A stretch of 64,000 nucleotides of DNA, from the NCBI GenBank assembly GCA_018372435.1, contig JAHAJA010000017.1, forward strand, positions 18,916 through 82,915, in the 5' to 3' direction. Source of the DNA: Clostridiales bacterium. Lineage in GTDB: Bacteria; Bacillota; Clostridia; Lachnospirales; Lachnospiraceae. The notes beneath the pieces were generated by a model that ran no database searches, was not told the origin of the DNA, and was given only the letters and a program-made list of their open reading frames with translations. Made by a program: the position numbers and the translations under genes. Numbering within the stretch: the stretch's first letter is position 1; each line of letters opens with the position of its first letter. This document shows, one piece after another, positions 33,893 to 42,922 of the stretch.

Positions 33893-34783
33893 TTACCTCC
33901 TATTCTTTAAAACGAAACCGTGAATGATTTTATTTTGAATTACATAAATTACAATAATTAACACCATAATTGCAACTGCCATTGTTGAAGCCAAGCCAAA
34001 GTTAGAAAACGTAAAGGCTGTTTTGATTGTATACAGGGTAAAGGTCGATGATGCATAGCCTGGACCACCTGATGTCATAACAAAAGGAATATCAAACACT
34101 TGTAGGGCACCTCTTATATTGTCAAATAAGACAAAATCTACCATCAACATAATTGCTGGAACCTGAATAAACTTAAATATGTGAAATGTTGTTGCTCCAT
34201 CCACTTTCGCTGCCTCTTCAAGATCTTTTGGTATTGATTGAAGGGCTGCCATAAACAAGATTACATGATAACCGCTATATTTCCATACGGAAACAAACGA
34301 AAGCACGTAGTTTACAATTTTAACATCTGATAACCAATTACGAATCAAGCCTTCCAAATTAAGCACTTGTAAAATAGAATCAAATGCACCATTGATTGGT
34401 GAGAAAAAATAAGAGAATACATAGGCAATGGCAACACCATTAATGATATATGGCATAAAAACCATTGTCTTGTAAAACTTAGCAGCTTTTAGTTTGCTTA
34501 TAAGTAAAACTGCAAACCCCAGTTCCACTGGTATCATTAATAAGTGTACAAAGAAGTAAACAGCATTGTTTTTTAGCGAAAGCCATAGATCACTATTCTT
34601 TAGCATAGAAATATAATTATTAAATCCAACAAACTTACTGGATGGTGAGTACCCATCCCAATTAGTAAAACTCATTTTAAACAAATCAAATGCAGGAAAT
34701 ACTACAAATGCTATTAATAAAAGTAACGGTATTACAAGTGAAATAAAAATAAATTGTTTTCTTTTTCTAGATAATTTACTCAC
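33893..34783 (-). CDS. Carbohydrate ABC transporter permease (MalF-type)
   Basis: This 296-residue permease has about six membrane segments and the EAA loop EEAAKVDGATTFHIFKFIQVP. The N-terminus (SRKRKQFIFISLVIPLLLL) and the FTNWDGYSPSSKFVGFNNY motif are typical of UgpA/MalF-type subunits. It forms a heterodimer with the next permease. The gene is separated from the binding-protein gene by two hairpins that may reduce its expression relative to the binding protein. Confidence 0.93.
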   Translation of the reverse strand: MSKLSRKRKQFIFISLVIPLLLLIAFVVFPAFDLFKMSFTNWDGYSPSSKFVGFNNYISMLKNSDLWLSLKNNAVYFFVHLLMIPVELGFAVLLISKLKAAKFYKTMVFMPYIINGVAIAYVFSYFFSPINGAFDSILQVLNLEGLIRNWLSDVKIVNYVLSFVSVWKYSGYHVILFMAALQSIPKDLEEAAKVDGATTFHIFKFIQVPAIMLMVDFVLFDNIRGALQVFDIPFVMTSGGPGYASSTFTLYTIKTAFTFSNFGLASTMAVAIMVLIIVIYVIQNKIIHGFVLKNRR

Positions 34784-34811
34784 AGCAGCCTCCTTATCTT
34801 AGGTTAACGCA

Positions 34812-34874
34812 CCAATTTGAGACATATCAAATTGGCAGTTGACCTATATAGAGGCTACCAACTGTAGCCTCTAT
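34812..34874 (-). other. Two hairpins between binding-protein and permease genes
   Basis: ATAGAGGCTAC/GTAGCCTCTAT (34848-34874) and CCAATTTGA/TCAAATTGG (34812-34835) are perfect inverted repeats in the intercistronic gap. There is no T-run after either on the minus strand. Such hairpins commonly stabilise the upstream mRNA so that the binding protein is made in excess. Confidence 0.75.
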
Positions 34875-34887
34875 GCTAATAATTGTT

Positions 34888-36264
34888 TTATTTTATTCCA
34901 AGGTTTGCTCTCGCATCCTTCCATGCAGCATTAAGTTTTTCAAATTCTTTATTTAAATCAAAATCACTAATAGACATTTGAGCACCTAACATCTTATAGT
35001 CAAAGGTAGTCTCGTTTTGAATTGAAGCGAAATCATCTCCACCACCATCATACATAATCAATACTTTATCAGGACAAAGTGTATCTGATTCAGCTAGTAC
35101 AGGGTCTTTGTCTTTCGTAAAGTTCTTCATAGCAGAAGCCGAAGAAACATAATTAAGAAAGTCTGGGTACCAAGCTTCTGAGTAAAACCACTCAACAAAA
35201 GCAGTTGCAGCCTCTTGATTTTTTGAATGTGTTGTTACTCCCATGAAGGAATCCCCTTGTACAATTACATTGTATGGATCTGATTCTGTGTTTCTTGTTG
35301 GTAAATAGAAGGTACCTAATTGTGATATATCTTCCGTTGCATTCTTAATGTTTTGAAGTCCCCAGTCACCTAATGCAATCATAGCTGCACCTTTTGTTGC
35401 GAATAGCGTAGTGGCTTGATCATTTCCTAAACCTAAAGGATCTTTTCCTAATACCCCAGAAGTAAATAAACTATGTACTTTGTTATATGCTTTATATATA
35501 TCTGTTCCCTCTGAGAATGGAGCATCTTGTGTAGTCATTGTATTCCAGTTTTGTCCATTACCTGATTCAAGAGCCGGCATAAACTCCATATATGGATAAT
35601 CTGGCCATGAATCCTTTAAGCCACAGGCAATTGCCATGAAATCCTTATTATCTTTTTCATAATAAGCTTGTAATGTCTTCGATACTTCTTCTAATTCGCT
35701 CCAAGTAGTAGGTACTTCTACACCTGCTTCTGCAAAAAGATCTTTCCAATAGTATACATATTCATATCCTGAAGTCATTGGAATTCCAAGTACTTTTCCA
35801 TCAATAGCATATCCTGATGCCAATTCATTGTTTGAACAAGCAACTGTATCTTTTAAATCAATTAAGTAATCTTTAAATCTTGATAAGGTAAAAGGCTTAT
35901 TAAACATAACATCTGGTAATTGATTTGCGGATGCTCTTATCTTCATAGTGTTCCAATATTCACTGTCATCTTTAACTTTTTCAACTTCAATATCTATATT
36001 CGGATATTTCTCTTGGAACTTACCTACCATATCGTTTTGCTCAATAAAATCATTAAGATTATTATCCCAGATAGCAAATGTAAGTGAAGCTGATAAGTCT
36101 TTTTCTTCTTCTTTTTCCCCCTCTTCTGTATTAGTAGTGTCTGTCGTTTCTGAAGTAGAAGGTGTAACCTCTTCCTTTTTGTTATTCGTTTTAGAACAAC
36201 CTACTATAGAAGTTGCTAAAAGAATACATGTTAACATTGTTGCCATAAGTTTTTGCTTTTTCAT
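34888..36264 (-). CDS. Sugar-binding lipoprotein of the ABC transporter
   Basis: This extracellular solute-binding protein of about 458 residues starts with a lipoprotein signal (MKKQKLMATMLTCILLATSI) and lipobox SIVGC. An acidic Thr/Glu-rich linker follows, then a family 1 binding domain with LTFAIWDNNLNDFIEQN and GDWGLQNIKNA motifs. It is anchored outside the cell and delivers an oligosaccharide to the permeases. AAGGAGG precedes ATG 36264; the frame upstream to 36315 has no ribosome binding site and would mask the signal peptide. The substrate is not readable; the AraC-type regulator upstream suggests induction by the sugar. Confidence 0.93.
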   Translation of the reverse strand: MKKQKLMATMLTCILLATSIVGCSKTNNKKEEVTPSTSETTDTTNTEEGEKEEEKDLSASLTFAIWDNNLNDFIEQNDMVGKFQEKYPNIDIEVEKVKDDSEYWNTMKIRASANQLPDVMFNKPFTLSRFKDYLIDLKDTVACSNNELASGYAIDGKVLGIPMTSGYEYVYYWKDLFAEAGVEVPTTWSELEEVSKTLQAYYEKDNKDFMAIACGLKDSWPDYPYMEFMPALESGNGQNWNTMTTQDAPFSEGTDIYKAYNKVHSLFTSGVLGKDPLGLGNDQATTLFATKGAAMIALGDWGLQNIKNATEDISQLGTFYLPTRNTESDPYNVIVQGDSFMGVTTHSKNQEAATAFVEWFYSEAWYPDFLNYVSSASAMKNFTKDKDPVLAESDTLCPDKVLIMYDGGGDDFASIQNETTFDYKMLGAQMSISDFDLNKEFEKLNAAWKDARANLGIK

Positions 36265-36435
36265 AAAATTCCTCCTTTTTTTTGATAGCTGTATCATAAC
36301 AATATTTCCTTCCAATCACTATGGAAAAACTTCATATTTCTTGATTAATTATCACATGTTATGGTATTGATATCTTGATAATTCGTTCGTATTCCTGTTA
36401 AATAGTAAGAAAAACATAGTTAAATAATAAAACAT

Positions 36436-36470
36436 AGACACTCTGCATACATAAAGTATTTCGAGTGTCT
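36436..36470 (-). terminator. Hairpin after the AraC-type regulator gene
   Basis: AGACACTC and GAGTGTCT (36436-36470) form an imperfect stem after the stop at 36480. The T-run is weak. Confidence 0.65.
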
Positions 36471-36479
36471 ACCTTGTTT

Positions 36480-38744
36480 TTATACCATCTTTCGATACTG
36501 CGCAGGGCTTGTACCAATATTTTTCTTGAAAACCCTATTAAAATTCTCTACATTACGATATCCAACCATCTCTGCTATCTCATATATCTTGAAATTAGAT
36601 GTCTTTAATAGATCTTTAGCCTTTTCGATTCTAAGGGATGTAAGATAACTTATGAAAGTCTCTCCTGTTTCTTTTGAAAATTTACTTGTAAAATATTTCT
36701 CATTCAATTCCACATAATCGGCTACTTCTTTCAGCGATAGATCAGAATTTTCATAATGGTTGCTTATATACCTTTTCGCTTTCAGTATAATATCATTTTC
36801 TTTAATGTATAGTTTTTCTACCGAATAATCAATTATCCAATCTATGTAATTTGTCAGCCATAGCTTTAAACTACGAATATCTTCTATCCGTTCTAATTTC
36901 TCATAATAGTTGTACTGTTCCCCAAAGATCTCATAAAAATTGGCATGGTTAGAATAAAACTTCTTTGCAATTTCAAGAATTAATCCTAATACATGTAATT
37001 GCCCCTCTCTAAGTGATGCTTTATTCAATACTTCAAACAATTTTTCTTTTTCCGGAATGATAGTTCTTTCATCAGCTATATATAATGCTTTGGAAAAATC
37101 AAAATATTGATTTGAATATTCTATTATTTGATCCATAAGTTTATCTTCTTTATTACAATCAACAATGGCATTCTTTCCTTTCAGAAAACGAAAATCAAAA
37201 CTGCCTTTCAAATGCTCTAACGCTTCAAGAAAATTCCCATAACCAAATTGCTTTTTGCTAATACAAACAGTAATATCAATTCCATGTTCACTATACGTTG
37301 ATTTTTGTAATTCCTGTATCATACTATAGATATTTACCGCATAATCTTCTTCTGTTATACGATAGAAGGCATACATGATAGTAGGATTCTCAATATATGC
37401 AATACATCGTGAACTAAACCTAATGTTACGTTCAAAATTACAATGGAGCTTTTCCATCTCATTATACTCGCTCTCATTCGTTTTACCTTTATTAAGAACA
37501 AATCCTAGGATAACATAACTATCTTCAAAAAAGTATTTTGATTTTCTATTCACTTCAGCAGGAGTTATCTCACCAGTAATCATTCCAGTAAAATAATCCT
37601 CTAATGTTTTTTCGCTAGTTCTTACCTTCTCTTCATAATCAGAAATTAATACTTGTAATCTTCGTACCATTGAATTAAAAGAATGAATCATTGTACGAAT
37701 TTCATACTGTCCACCTGGTTCAATATGGATTTGTAGTTCCCCCTCTTCAATCTGTCTTAAACCATAATTAATTCTTTGAATTGGTTTTACTATACTTCTC
37801 AAGAAATAACTAGAATAATAACCTACTAAAAGTAATATAATCGATGCAACTAATAAAACCCAAAGCGCAACCCTCCAAAAACTTGCACTCAAATCCTTTG
37901 TTTTTATGTAACTGTTTATGTACCATGTATCAGAATATAACTTTAAAGGTGTTGTAATCTGTGTATACTTCGAATTGTTATAATTCTCTCTTCCATCTAA
38001 CGTAGTAAATATATTTTCTCCATCACTAGACTTCATTTCCATAATACCAAAATTATTATTTCCCTTTAGATATTCTCTATTATAATTCTTAATCTTATCA
38101 GCAACCCCTGAGTTTTGGTAAAACATAACCATCTCTATCTTCTCAGATCGATCGGTCCTTCGATCAGGAGCGAAAGCGAACACTAATATTAATGAATTCT
38201 TTTTTGCTCCGGTGTAGAGGCCATTGTTTAAATCATTATTTATGAATCCAATTACTACCTGGTTCTTGTTTTTTACTGCGGTCCTATAACATGTACTACT
38301 ACTTGTTTCCTCATATGATTTATTGATTGTATTCTTATAATATGAGATTCTTTGATCCTTCATATAAAATCCTACGGAAATTATATTAGATGCCGGCTCC
38401 AAAGCCAGACTACTTGCCTGATTTAGCTTTTGAGAAGAATCATATCTAGATTTTAGATCCTCTGAGCCTGTTCCTGCAGCATAATCTAATATTTCATTGT
38501 TATTACTGTAGATTAGATGGGATAATCTCACCGACATAACTCCAATATCAGAAACCAATTCCGTTACTACTGTTTCGTGTACTTGCTTAATATTTTCAAT
38601 TGCCTGCTTTTTAAATTCTTGATTGAGTATATTCAGTACCGTAACCAATACAATTAATATAGGACATATTATAAAGCTAAAAAACGATATATAAAAAACT
38701 GTCTTTAGCTGCATTTTAGACCATTTTATACGCTTTAATTTCAT
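36480..38744 (-). CDS. Membrane-bound AraC-family regulator with extracytoplasmic sensor
   Basis: This 754-residue one-component regulator has a first membrane segment (about 13-35), a large extracytoplasmic Cache-like sensor (about 36-290), a second segment (LWVLLVASIILLLVGYY), HAMP (about 320-370), a central region and a C-terminal AraC DNA-binding domain (about 655-754; DLSLKEVADYVELNEKYFTS and KIYEIAEMVGYRNVENFNRV). This architecture is common in plant-biomass Firmicutes, where it controls the adjacent sugar ABC transporter. It lies upstream on the same strand, with a terminator between, so it probably activates the binding-protein promoter. GGGAGGA precedes the ATG. Confidence 0.93.
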   Translation of the reverse strand: MKLKRIKWSKMQLKTVFYISFFSFIICPILIVLVTVLNILNQEFKKQAIENIKQVHETVVTELVSDIGVMSVRLSHLIYSNNNEILDYAAGTGSEDLKSRYDSSQKLNQASSLALEPASNIISVGFYMKDQRISYYKNTINKSYEETSSSTCYRTAVKNKNQVVIGFINNDLNNGLYTGAKKNSLILVFAFAPDRRTDRSEKIEMVMFYQNSGVADKIKNYNREYLKGNNNFGIMEMKSSDGENIFTTLDGRENYNNSKYTQITTPLKLYSDTWYINSYIKTKDLSASFWRVALWVLLVASIILLLVGYYSSYFLRSIVKPIQRINYGLRQIEEGELQIHIEPGGQYEIRTMIHSFNSMVRRLQVLISDYEEKVRTSEKTLEDYFTGMITGEITPAEVNRKSKYFFEDSYVILGFVLNKGKTNESEYNEMEKLHCNFERNIRFSSRCIAYIENPTIMYAFYRITEEDYAVNIYSMIQELQKSTYSEHGIDITVCISKKQFGYGNFLEALEHLKGSFDFRFLKGKNAIVDCNKEDKLMDQIIEYSNQYFDFSKALYIADERTIIPEKEKLFEVLNKASLREGQLHVLGLILEIAKKFYSNHANFYEIFGEQYNYYEKLERIEDIRSLKLWLTNYIDWIIDYSVEKLYIKENDIILKAKRYISNHYENSDLSLKEVADYVELNEKYFTSKFSKETGETFISYLTSLRIEKAKDLLKTSNFKIYEIAEMVGYRNVENFNRVFKKNIGTSPAQYRKMV

Positions 38745-39095
38745 AAGAATCCTCCCAGTACAAACATATAGCCACGTTAGATGTTTTGTTAATTTTATTT
38801 CTTAGAAAACATATAAATTAGCTAAATAGTATAATTATATTTTGTAAATCATCTTATTATTTAGTAATTTTGCAATATATAATTATCAATCATTCAATAT
38901 TACCATACATATCATCTATTTACAAAACAATTTTAACAAATACATAAAAAGACAATTTCTAGTAGCGTTAGAAATTGCCTTTTTTAGATTAATATCTATA
39001 TTCAAACGGGAGTTTGTTAGGGATAAATTTCAATTTGAAAATCATTTACGTTCTAAGTTTAAATTGATCAATCTGTACTTTAATCGGAATAATCA
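38745..39095. other. Intergenic region between AraC regulator and chemoreceptor
   Basis: It holds the AraC gene leader (right of 38745), a terminator at 38946-38986 and AT-rich DNA. No coding frame or recognised RNA was seen. Confidence 0.5.
38946..38986 (-). terminator. Terminator after the third chemoreceptor gene
   Basis: AAAAAGGCAATTTCTA pairs with TAGAAATTGTCTTTTT on the minus strand, with T-runs on both sides. It is about 110 bp beyond the stop at 39096. Confidence 0.85.
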
Positions 39096-40784
39096 TTAAT
39101 TCTTTAAAACAAACTGTCCAACAAGTTGTCTCAAACCTTCTGACTGTGCTGCCAATTCTTCACTTGTAGCTGATGTTTCCTGAGCTGCAGCAGAATTACT
39201 CTGAACAACAGATGATATCTGTTCCATTCCCAATTCAATCTGCTTCATTGATTCTGCCTGCTCATTAGACATGTTACTTATTTCATCAGATGATTTCGCC
39301 AAAAGTTTAATCCCCCCAATTACATTGTTAATAGACTGAGTAGTCATATGAGTTATTTCATTTCCTTTTTGAATTTCCTGCAATGAATTAATGATTAAAT
39401 TCTTTGTATCTACAGCTGACTTTGCACTTTCTGTTGCCAATTTTCCTATCTGGTTAGCAACAACCGCAAAACCTTTTCCTGCTTCACCAGCTCTTGCTGC
39501 TTCAATTGATGCATTTAGAGACAGAAGATTTGTTTGAGATGCTATATCCTCAATCCCAGCTATTATATTTTCAATTTGCTTCGACGTTTGAATGATACGT
39601 TCCATTGCTAACATCAGTTCCTGCATATCTCGCTCACTCTTCTCAGCTTCTTGCTTTAACTCATTAGCATCTATAAGTGCTTTATTTGCATTATCCGCAT
39701 TAGTCTGAACCAAATCTGTAACATTTCCTATAGTAGCTGTTAATTCTTCTACTGCACCAGCTTGATCCATTGCTCCTTCTGCCAATGACTGTGCGCTCTC
39801 TGCCATCTGAGTTGAACCAAGTGATACTTGCTCTGATGTATCTGTAATATGTGTCATAGCTTCACTTAATGATTCTACAATAATATTAATAGCTTCTGCT
39901 AATTCCTTAAAATCACCTTTAAAATCGATCGTAGTATTTATATTAAAATTACCTTTAGCAATCTCTCCAAGTATATAGGATAATTCAGCAATATAAAGTT
40001 TTAACATGTCCACGGCTTCACTAAAATGATTTGTCATCTGTCCTATCTCATCTTCACTCATAGAAACGATTTCAATATCTAATTCACCTTTTGCTAGTTT
40101 TGCCGAAGCATTTTGAATCTTAATTATAGGTTCAGAAAACATATTTGCAATAAATGTTGCAAACACAATTGAAAGTACAACTGCTATAGATATAACAACA
40201 AGTATTATAATTACAGTAATTTTGCTTACATTTGTTAGATTTTCCGAAACCTCCTCCCCCATTGTTACATTTAAATCAACCAAATTTTCTGTTGCTGTCA
40301 TAATTTCATCTAAAATAGGATTTGCCTGGGTTCGCAACAGAATAAAAGCTTCATCATTTTTATTCTGTAATCCAAGTTGAATTACCTTATCTCTTAAATC
40401 ACGATAAATAGGTAATTGTTCTTCAATTATAGCTATATACTCTTTTTCCTTTACTGTATTACAGTTCTTTTTTAATTTTTCCAAACTATCTTGACTCTTT
40501 TCCTGAATATCAATTAAACTCTGTTGAGCTGCTTTAAGTTCATCTGCATCCTTTAGCATTATAATATCTCTAACAACCGCTGAATTCTTGTATAAACATG
40601 CATTAAAACTTCCTATATCTCCCTGTGTGAATCCATTGACTACCAGTGCCTTACTGTATTTGCTGTCTGTACTTGTAAGCAATATTAAACCAAGTATCCC
40701 TGATATACTTGCTATACCAACTATCATAATAAAACTAACTAATAATTTAGGTTTAACATTCATATTCCTTAATTTTTTTAACAT
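39096..40784 (-). CDS. Methyl-accepting chemotaxis protein with four-helix-bundle sensor
   Basis: The protein has 562 residues. After a short cytoplasmic start (MLKKLRNMNVKPKLLVSF) come a membrane segment, a four-helix bundle extracytoplasmic sensor (about 35-185), a second segment (VIIILVVISIAVVLSIVFAT), HAMP and a signalling domain with IASQTNLLSLNASIEAARAG. It has a different sensor from the twin receptors on either side. GGAGG lies 8 bp before ATG 40784; the long upstream frame to 40865 is rejected. The location suggests a role in sensing substrates of the local transporter. Confidence 0.92.
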   Translation of the reverse strand: MLKKLRNMNVKPKLLVSFIMIVGIASISGILGLILLTSTDSKYSKALVVNGFTQGDIGSFNACLYKNSAVVRDIIMLKDADELKAAQQSLIDIQEKSQDSLEKLKKNCNTVKEKEYIAIIEEQLPIYRDLRDKVIQLGLQNKNDEAFILLRTQANPILDEIMTATENLVDLNVTMGEEVSENLTNVSKITVIIILVVISIAVVLSIVFATFIANMFSEPIIKIQNASAKLAKGELDIEIVSMSEDEIGQMTNHFSEAVDMLKLYIAELSYILGEIAKGNFNINTTIDFKGDFKELAEAINIIVESLSEAMTHITDTSEQVSLGSTQMAESAQSLAEGAMDQAGAVEELTATIGNVTDLVQTNADNANKALIDANELKQEAEKSERDMQELMLAMERIIQTSKQIENIIAGIEDIASQTNLLSLNASIEAARAGEAGKGFAVVANQIGKLATESAKSAVDTKNLIINSLQEIQKGNEITHMTTQSINNVIGGIKLLAKSSDEISNMSNEQAESMKQIELGMEQISSVVQSNSAAAQETSATSEELAAQSEGLRQLVGQFVLKN

Positions 40785-41291
40785 CTTTTTGTCCTCCATT
40801 TTTATCATACTTAATCTATTAGTCAAAACTTCACGCATACAATTGCACATATACCTTGAGCACATTAGAGGGGGAGGGTGGTTATTTTTATTACCAACGA
40901 TGATATATGAAACTGTGACTCTAATTATTATTCGGGGATGATAATATCAAGGGTACATTGATACCTTTATGTGCGTGAAGTCTTGATTAATAGATTAATG
41001 ATTCTACGACTACGTACTTTTTAACTTAGTTACTATTGATATCATTTAATATCAAACGCTAAGATTTAGCAATAGTTTTAAGTGATTTGTCTCTTGTCAC
41101 ATACGGGACATTTTGTGACATATTTTTTTCCATTTTTGGAATATATTTAATGTTTATAAGACATTTCAAAAATCCGAAAAATTATAGTACTTAAAAACCA
41201 AAATAAACATATTGAATTATTTAAAAAAGATAGGCTATAATGGATTGACCCAACACGTTTATTACCACATAAATTACCATTGGAGGTTTTT
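40785..41291. other. Divergent intergenic region
   Basis: This region separates the chemoreceptor (minus) and the orphan HTH gene (plus). It contains a TGTCAC(41095-41100)/GTGACA(41115-41120) inverted repeat, a possible regulator site, and the promoter of the HTH gene. No coding frame was accepted. Confidence 0.55.
41212..41241 (+). promoter_or_regulatory. Promoter of the orphan HTH gene
   Basis: TTGAAT (41212-41217) and TATAAT (41236-41241) are separated by 18 bp. Confidence 0.65.
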
Positions 41292-42764
41292 ATGAAACAA
41301 TATGGTATCTCATATATATTAAAATTGCTAAATATTTCTCCTTCTAAAATGTCTCAAACTTTGAACATAGATCGAACTTTAGTAAGTAAATGGAAAAATG
41401 CCAAAAGAAATGTTGATATTAACAATGAATATTTTGATAAATTAATTGATTATTTATTATTAGTTAATACCCATTTAGGTATCAATAGTTTAGAGATTTT
41501 TTTTAGAGATTATTACAATCTAAAGTCTTCTTTGGATAATAACCTAACTAAAAAATATTTAATAACATTCATTATGAATCCAAATCAAATAACATTAAAT
41601 AAACAGCCTTCAGTTAATGGAATTACTACAGTGCCTGTAACGATATACAATGGTTTGTCAAATTCTAGAAGCTGTATTCTAGATCTGTTAGACACAACTT
41701 TTAAATATGTAATACCTTGTAAATTAACTTTTATATATTGTAATGTCTTGATTATGTTTATGGAAGATAAGGAATTTCGAATACTATGGTATGAAAAACT
41801 ATTAAATCTATTAAACAATGGTTTTCAATTAGATCTAATTATTTCATCCTATAAGTGTGCAACAGAAATTATTAATTTTACAGCTTTACTACTACATGAT
41901 AAATTTAATTTATTATATTCTTCAACTATGAATGAAAACCCAGAGAGTTTTTCCATTCATCATTTTAATAATAAGTTTGTATTATTGGGAGTTTATAATA
42001 ATAGTGAAGAAAATTACTGTAATTATAGTGCTTTATACCAAGATTCCTTATCTATCTCTGCATACACTAATATCGTTCATTCTATAAAGTCTTGTAGCAA
42101 ACCACTCCTTCAATCTATTACCCACAGCGACATTATTAATAACTATAGCATATATGATGTATACTCAAAGCAACATATTTACTTCTCTGCTATCAATAAC
42201 GCCTATTATTACAACTGTATACCAACTTATCTGGTAATGAGCGAAGATTTATTTTATGAAGTACTAACTCAATCAACTAATTGTAAATCCCTAATTGATT
42301 CAGAGTTACATAGATACAAACAATCGAGAGCTGATTTATTAAGTAATCTATCCAAAAATAAAGTAGTACACTTTTATCCGCTTAACAATTTATATAAATT
42401 ATCTAAATCGGAAAAAATAACTTATAGTACTGATAACTTAATAACGACACCGCCTTTGACATTAACAAATTCACAATTTAAAAGACATCTAAATGACCTT
42501 GTAGCCTTTAATCAAACATATAATAATTTTCATGTTTGTCTTACTGATCTAGAACTGGAACCAGCTCTTCGTAATTTTCATATCTGGTGTAGGAAAAATG
42601 AAATTTTTTGCATGTTTAGTAACGAAAATCCAGAACAAATTTTAATCAGTGAAGATATGACTTTTGTCAATTCCATAGCTGATGGATTGGATAGATTTTT
42701 ACAAGATAGTCAACCGGATTTGAAATCCCCCAAAAATGTTGCACACATTTTAACTAATTTATAG
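41292..42764 (+). CDS. Orphan protein with N-terminal HTH-like region, function unknown
   Basis: The protein has 490 residues. The first 45 or so form an Xre/Cro-like helix-turn-helix (ISYILKLLNISPSKMSQTLN, then DRTLVSKWKNAKRN). The remaining 440 residues are rich in Asn, Tyr, Ser and Leu, with no motif I recognise and no membrane segment. Codon use is more AT-rich than in neighbouring genes, and it lies alone on the plus strand between minus-strand chemoreceptors, so recent acquisition is possible. GGAGG lies 6 bp before ATG 41292; the TTG at 41280 overlaps the ribosome binding site. It may be a lineage-specific transcription regulator. Confidence 0.7.
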   Translation: MKQYGISYILKLLNISPSKMSQTLNIDRTLVSKWKNAKRNVDINNEYFDKLIDYLLLVNTHLGINSLEIFFRDYYNLKSSLDNNLTKKYLITFIMNPNQITLNKQPSVNGITTVPVTIYNGLSNSRSCILDLLDTTFKYVIPCKLTFIYCNVLIMFMEDKEFRILWYEKLLNLLNNGFQLDLIISSYKCATEIINFTALLLHDKFNLLYSSTMNENPESFSIHHFNNKFVLLGVYNNSEENYCNYSALYQDSLSISAYTNIVHSIKSCSKPLLQSITHSDIINNYSIYDVYSKQHIYFSAINNAYYYNCIPTYLVMSEDLFYEVLTQSTNCKSLIDSELHRYKQSRADLLSNLSKNKVVHFYPLNNLYKLSKSEKITYSTDNLITTPPLTLTNSQFKRHLNDLVAFNQTYNNFHVCLTDLELEPALRNFHIWCRKNEIFCMFSNENPEQILISEDMTFVNSIADGLDRFLQDSQPDLKSPKNVAHILTNL

Positions 42765-42814
42765 TAATTATTGTGCTAGATCCCCTTATTTGTAACTTCA
42801 TCTTATAAACAACA

Positions 42815-42861
42815 AAATGGTACTTTGCTAATATATTACATAAATTAGCAAAGTACCATTT
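42815..42861. terminator. Bidirectional terminator between convergent genes
   Basis: AAATGGTACTTTGCTAAT (42815-42832) is perfectly complementary to 42844-42861, with A/T-runs on both sides. Confidence 0.88.
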
Positions 42862-42922
42862 ATTACTTAGTTGTGGTCATTCTCATCATATAAACACTCT
42901 TAAATCTACCTTCATCTATTAC

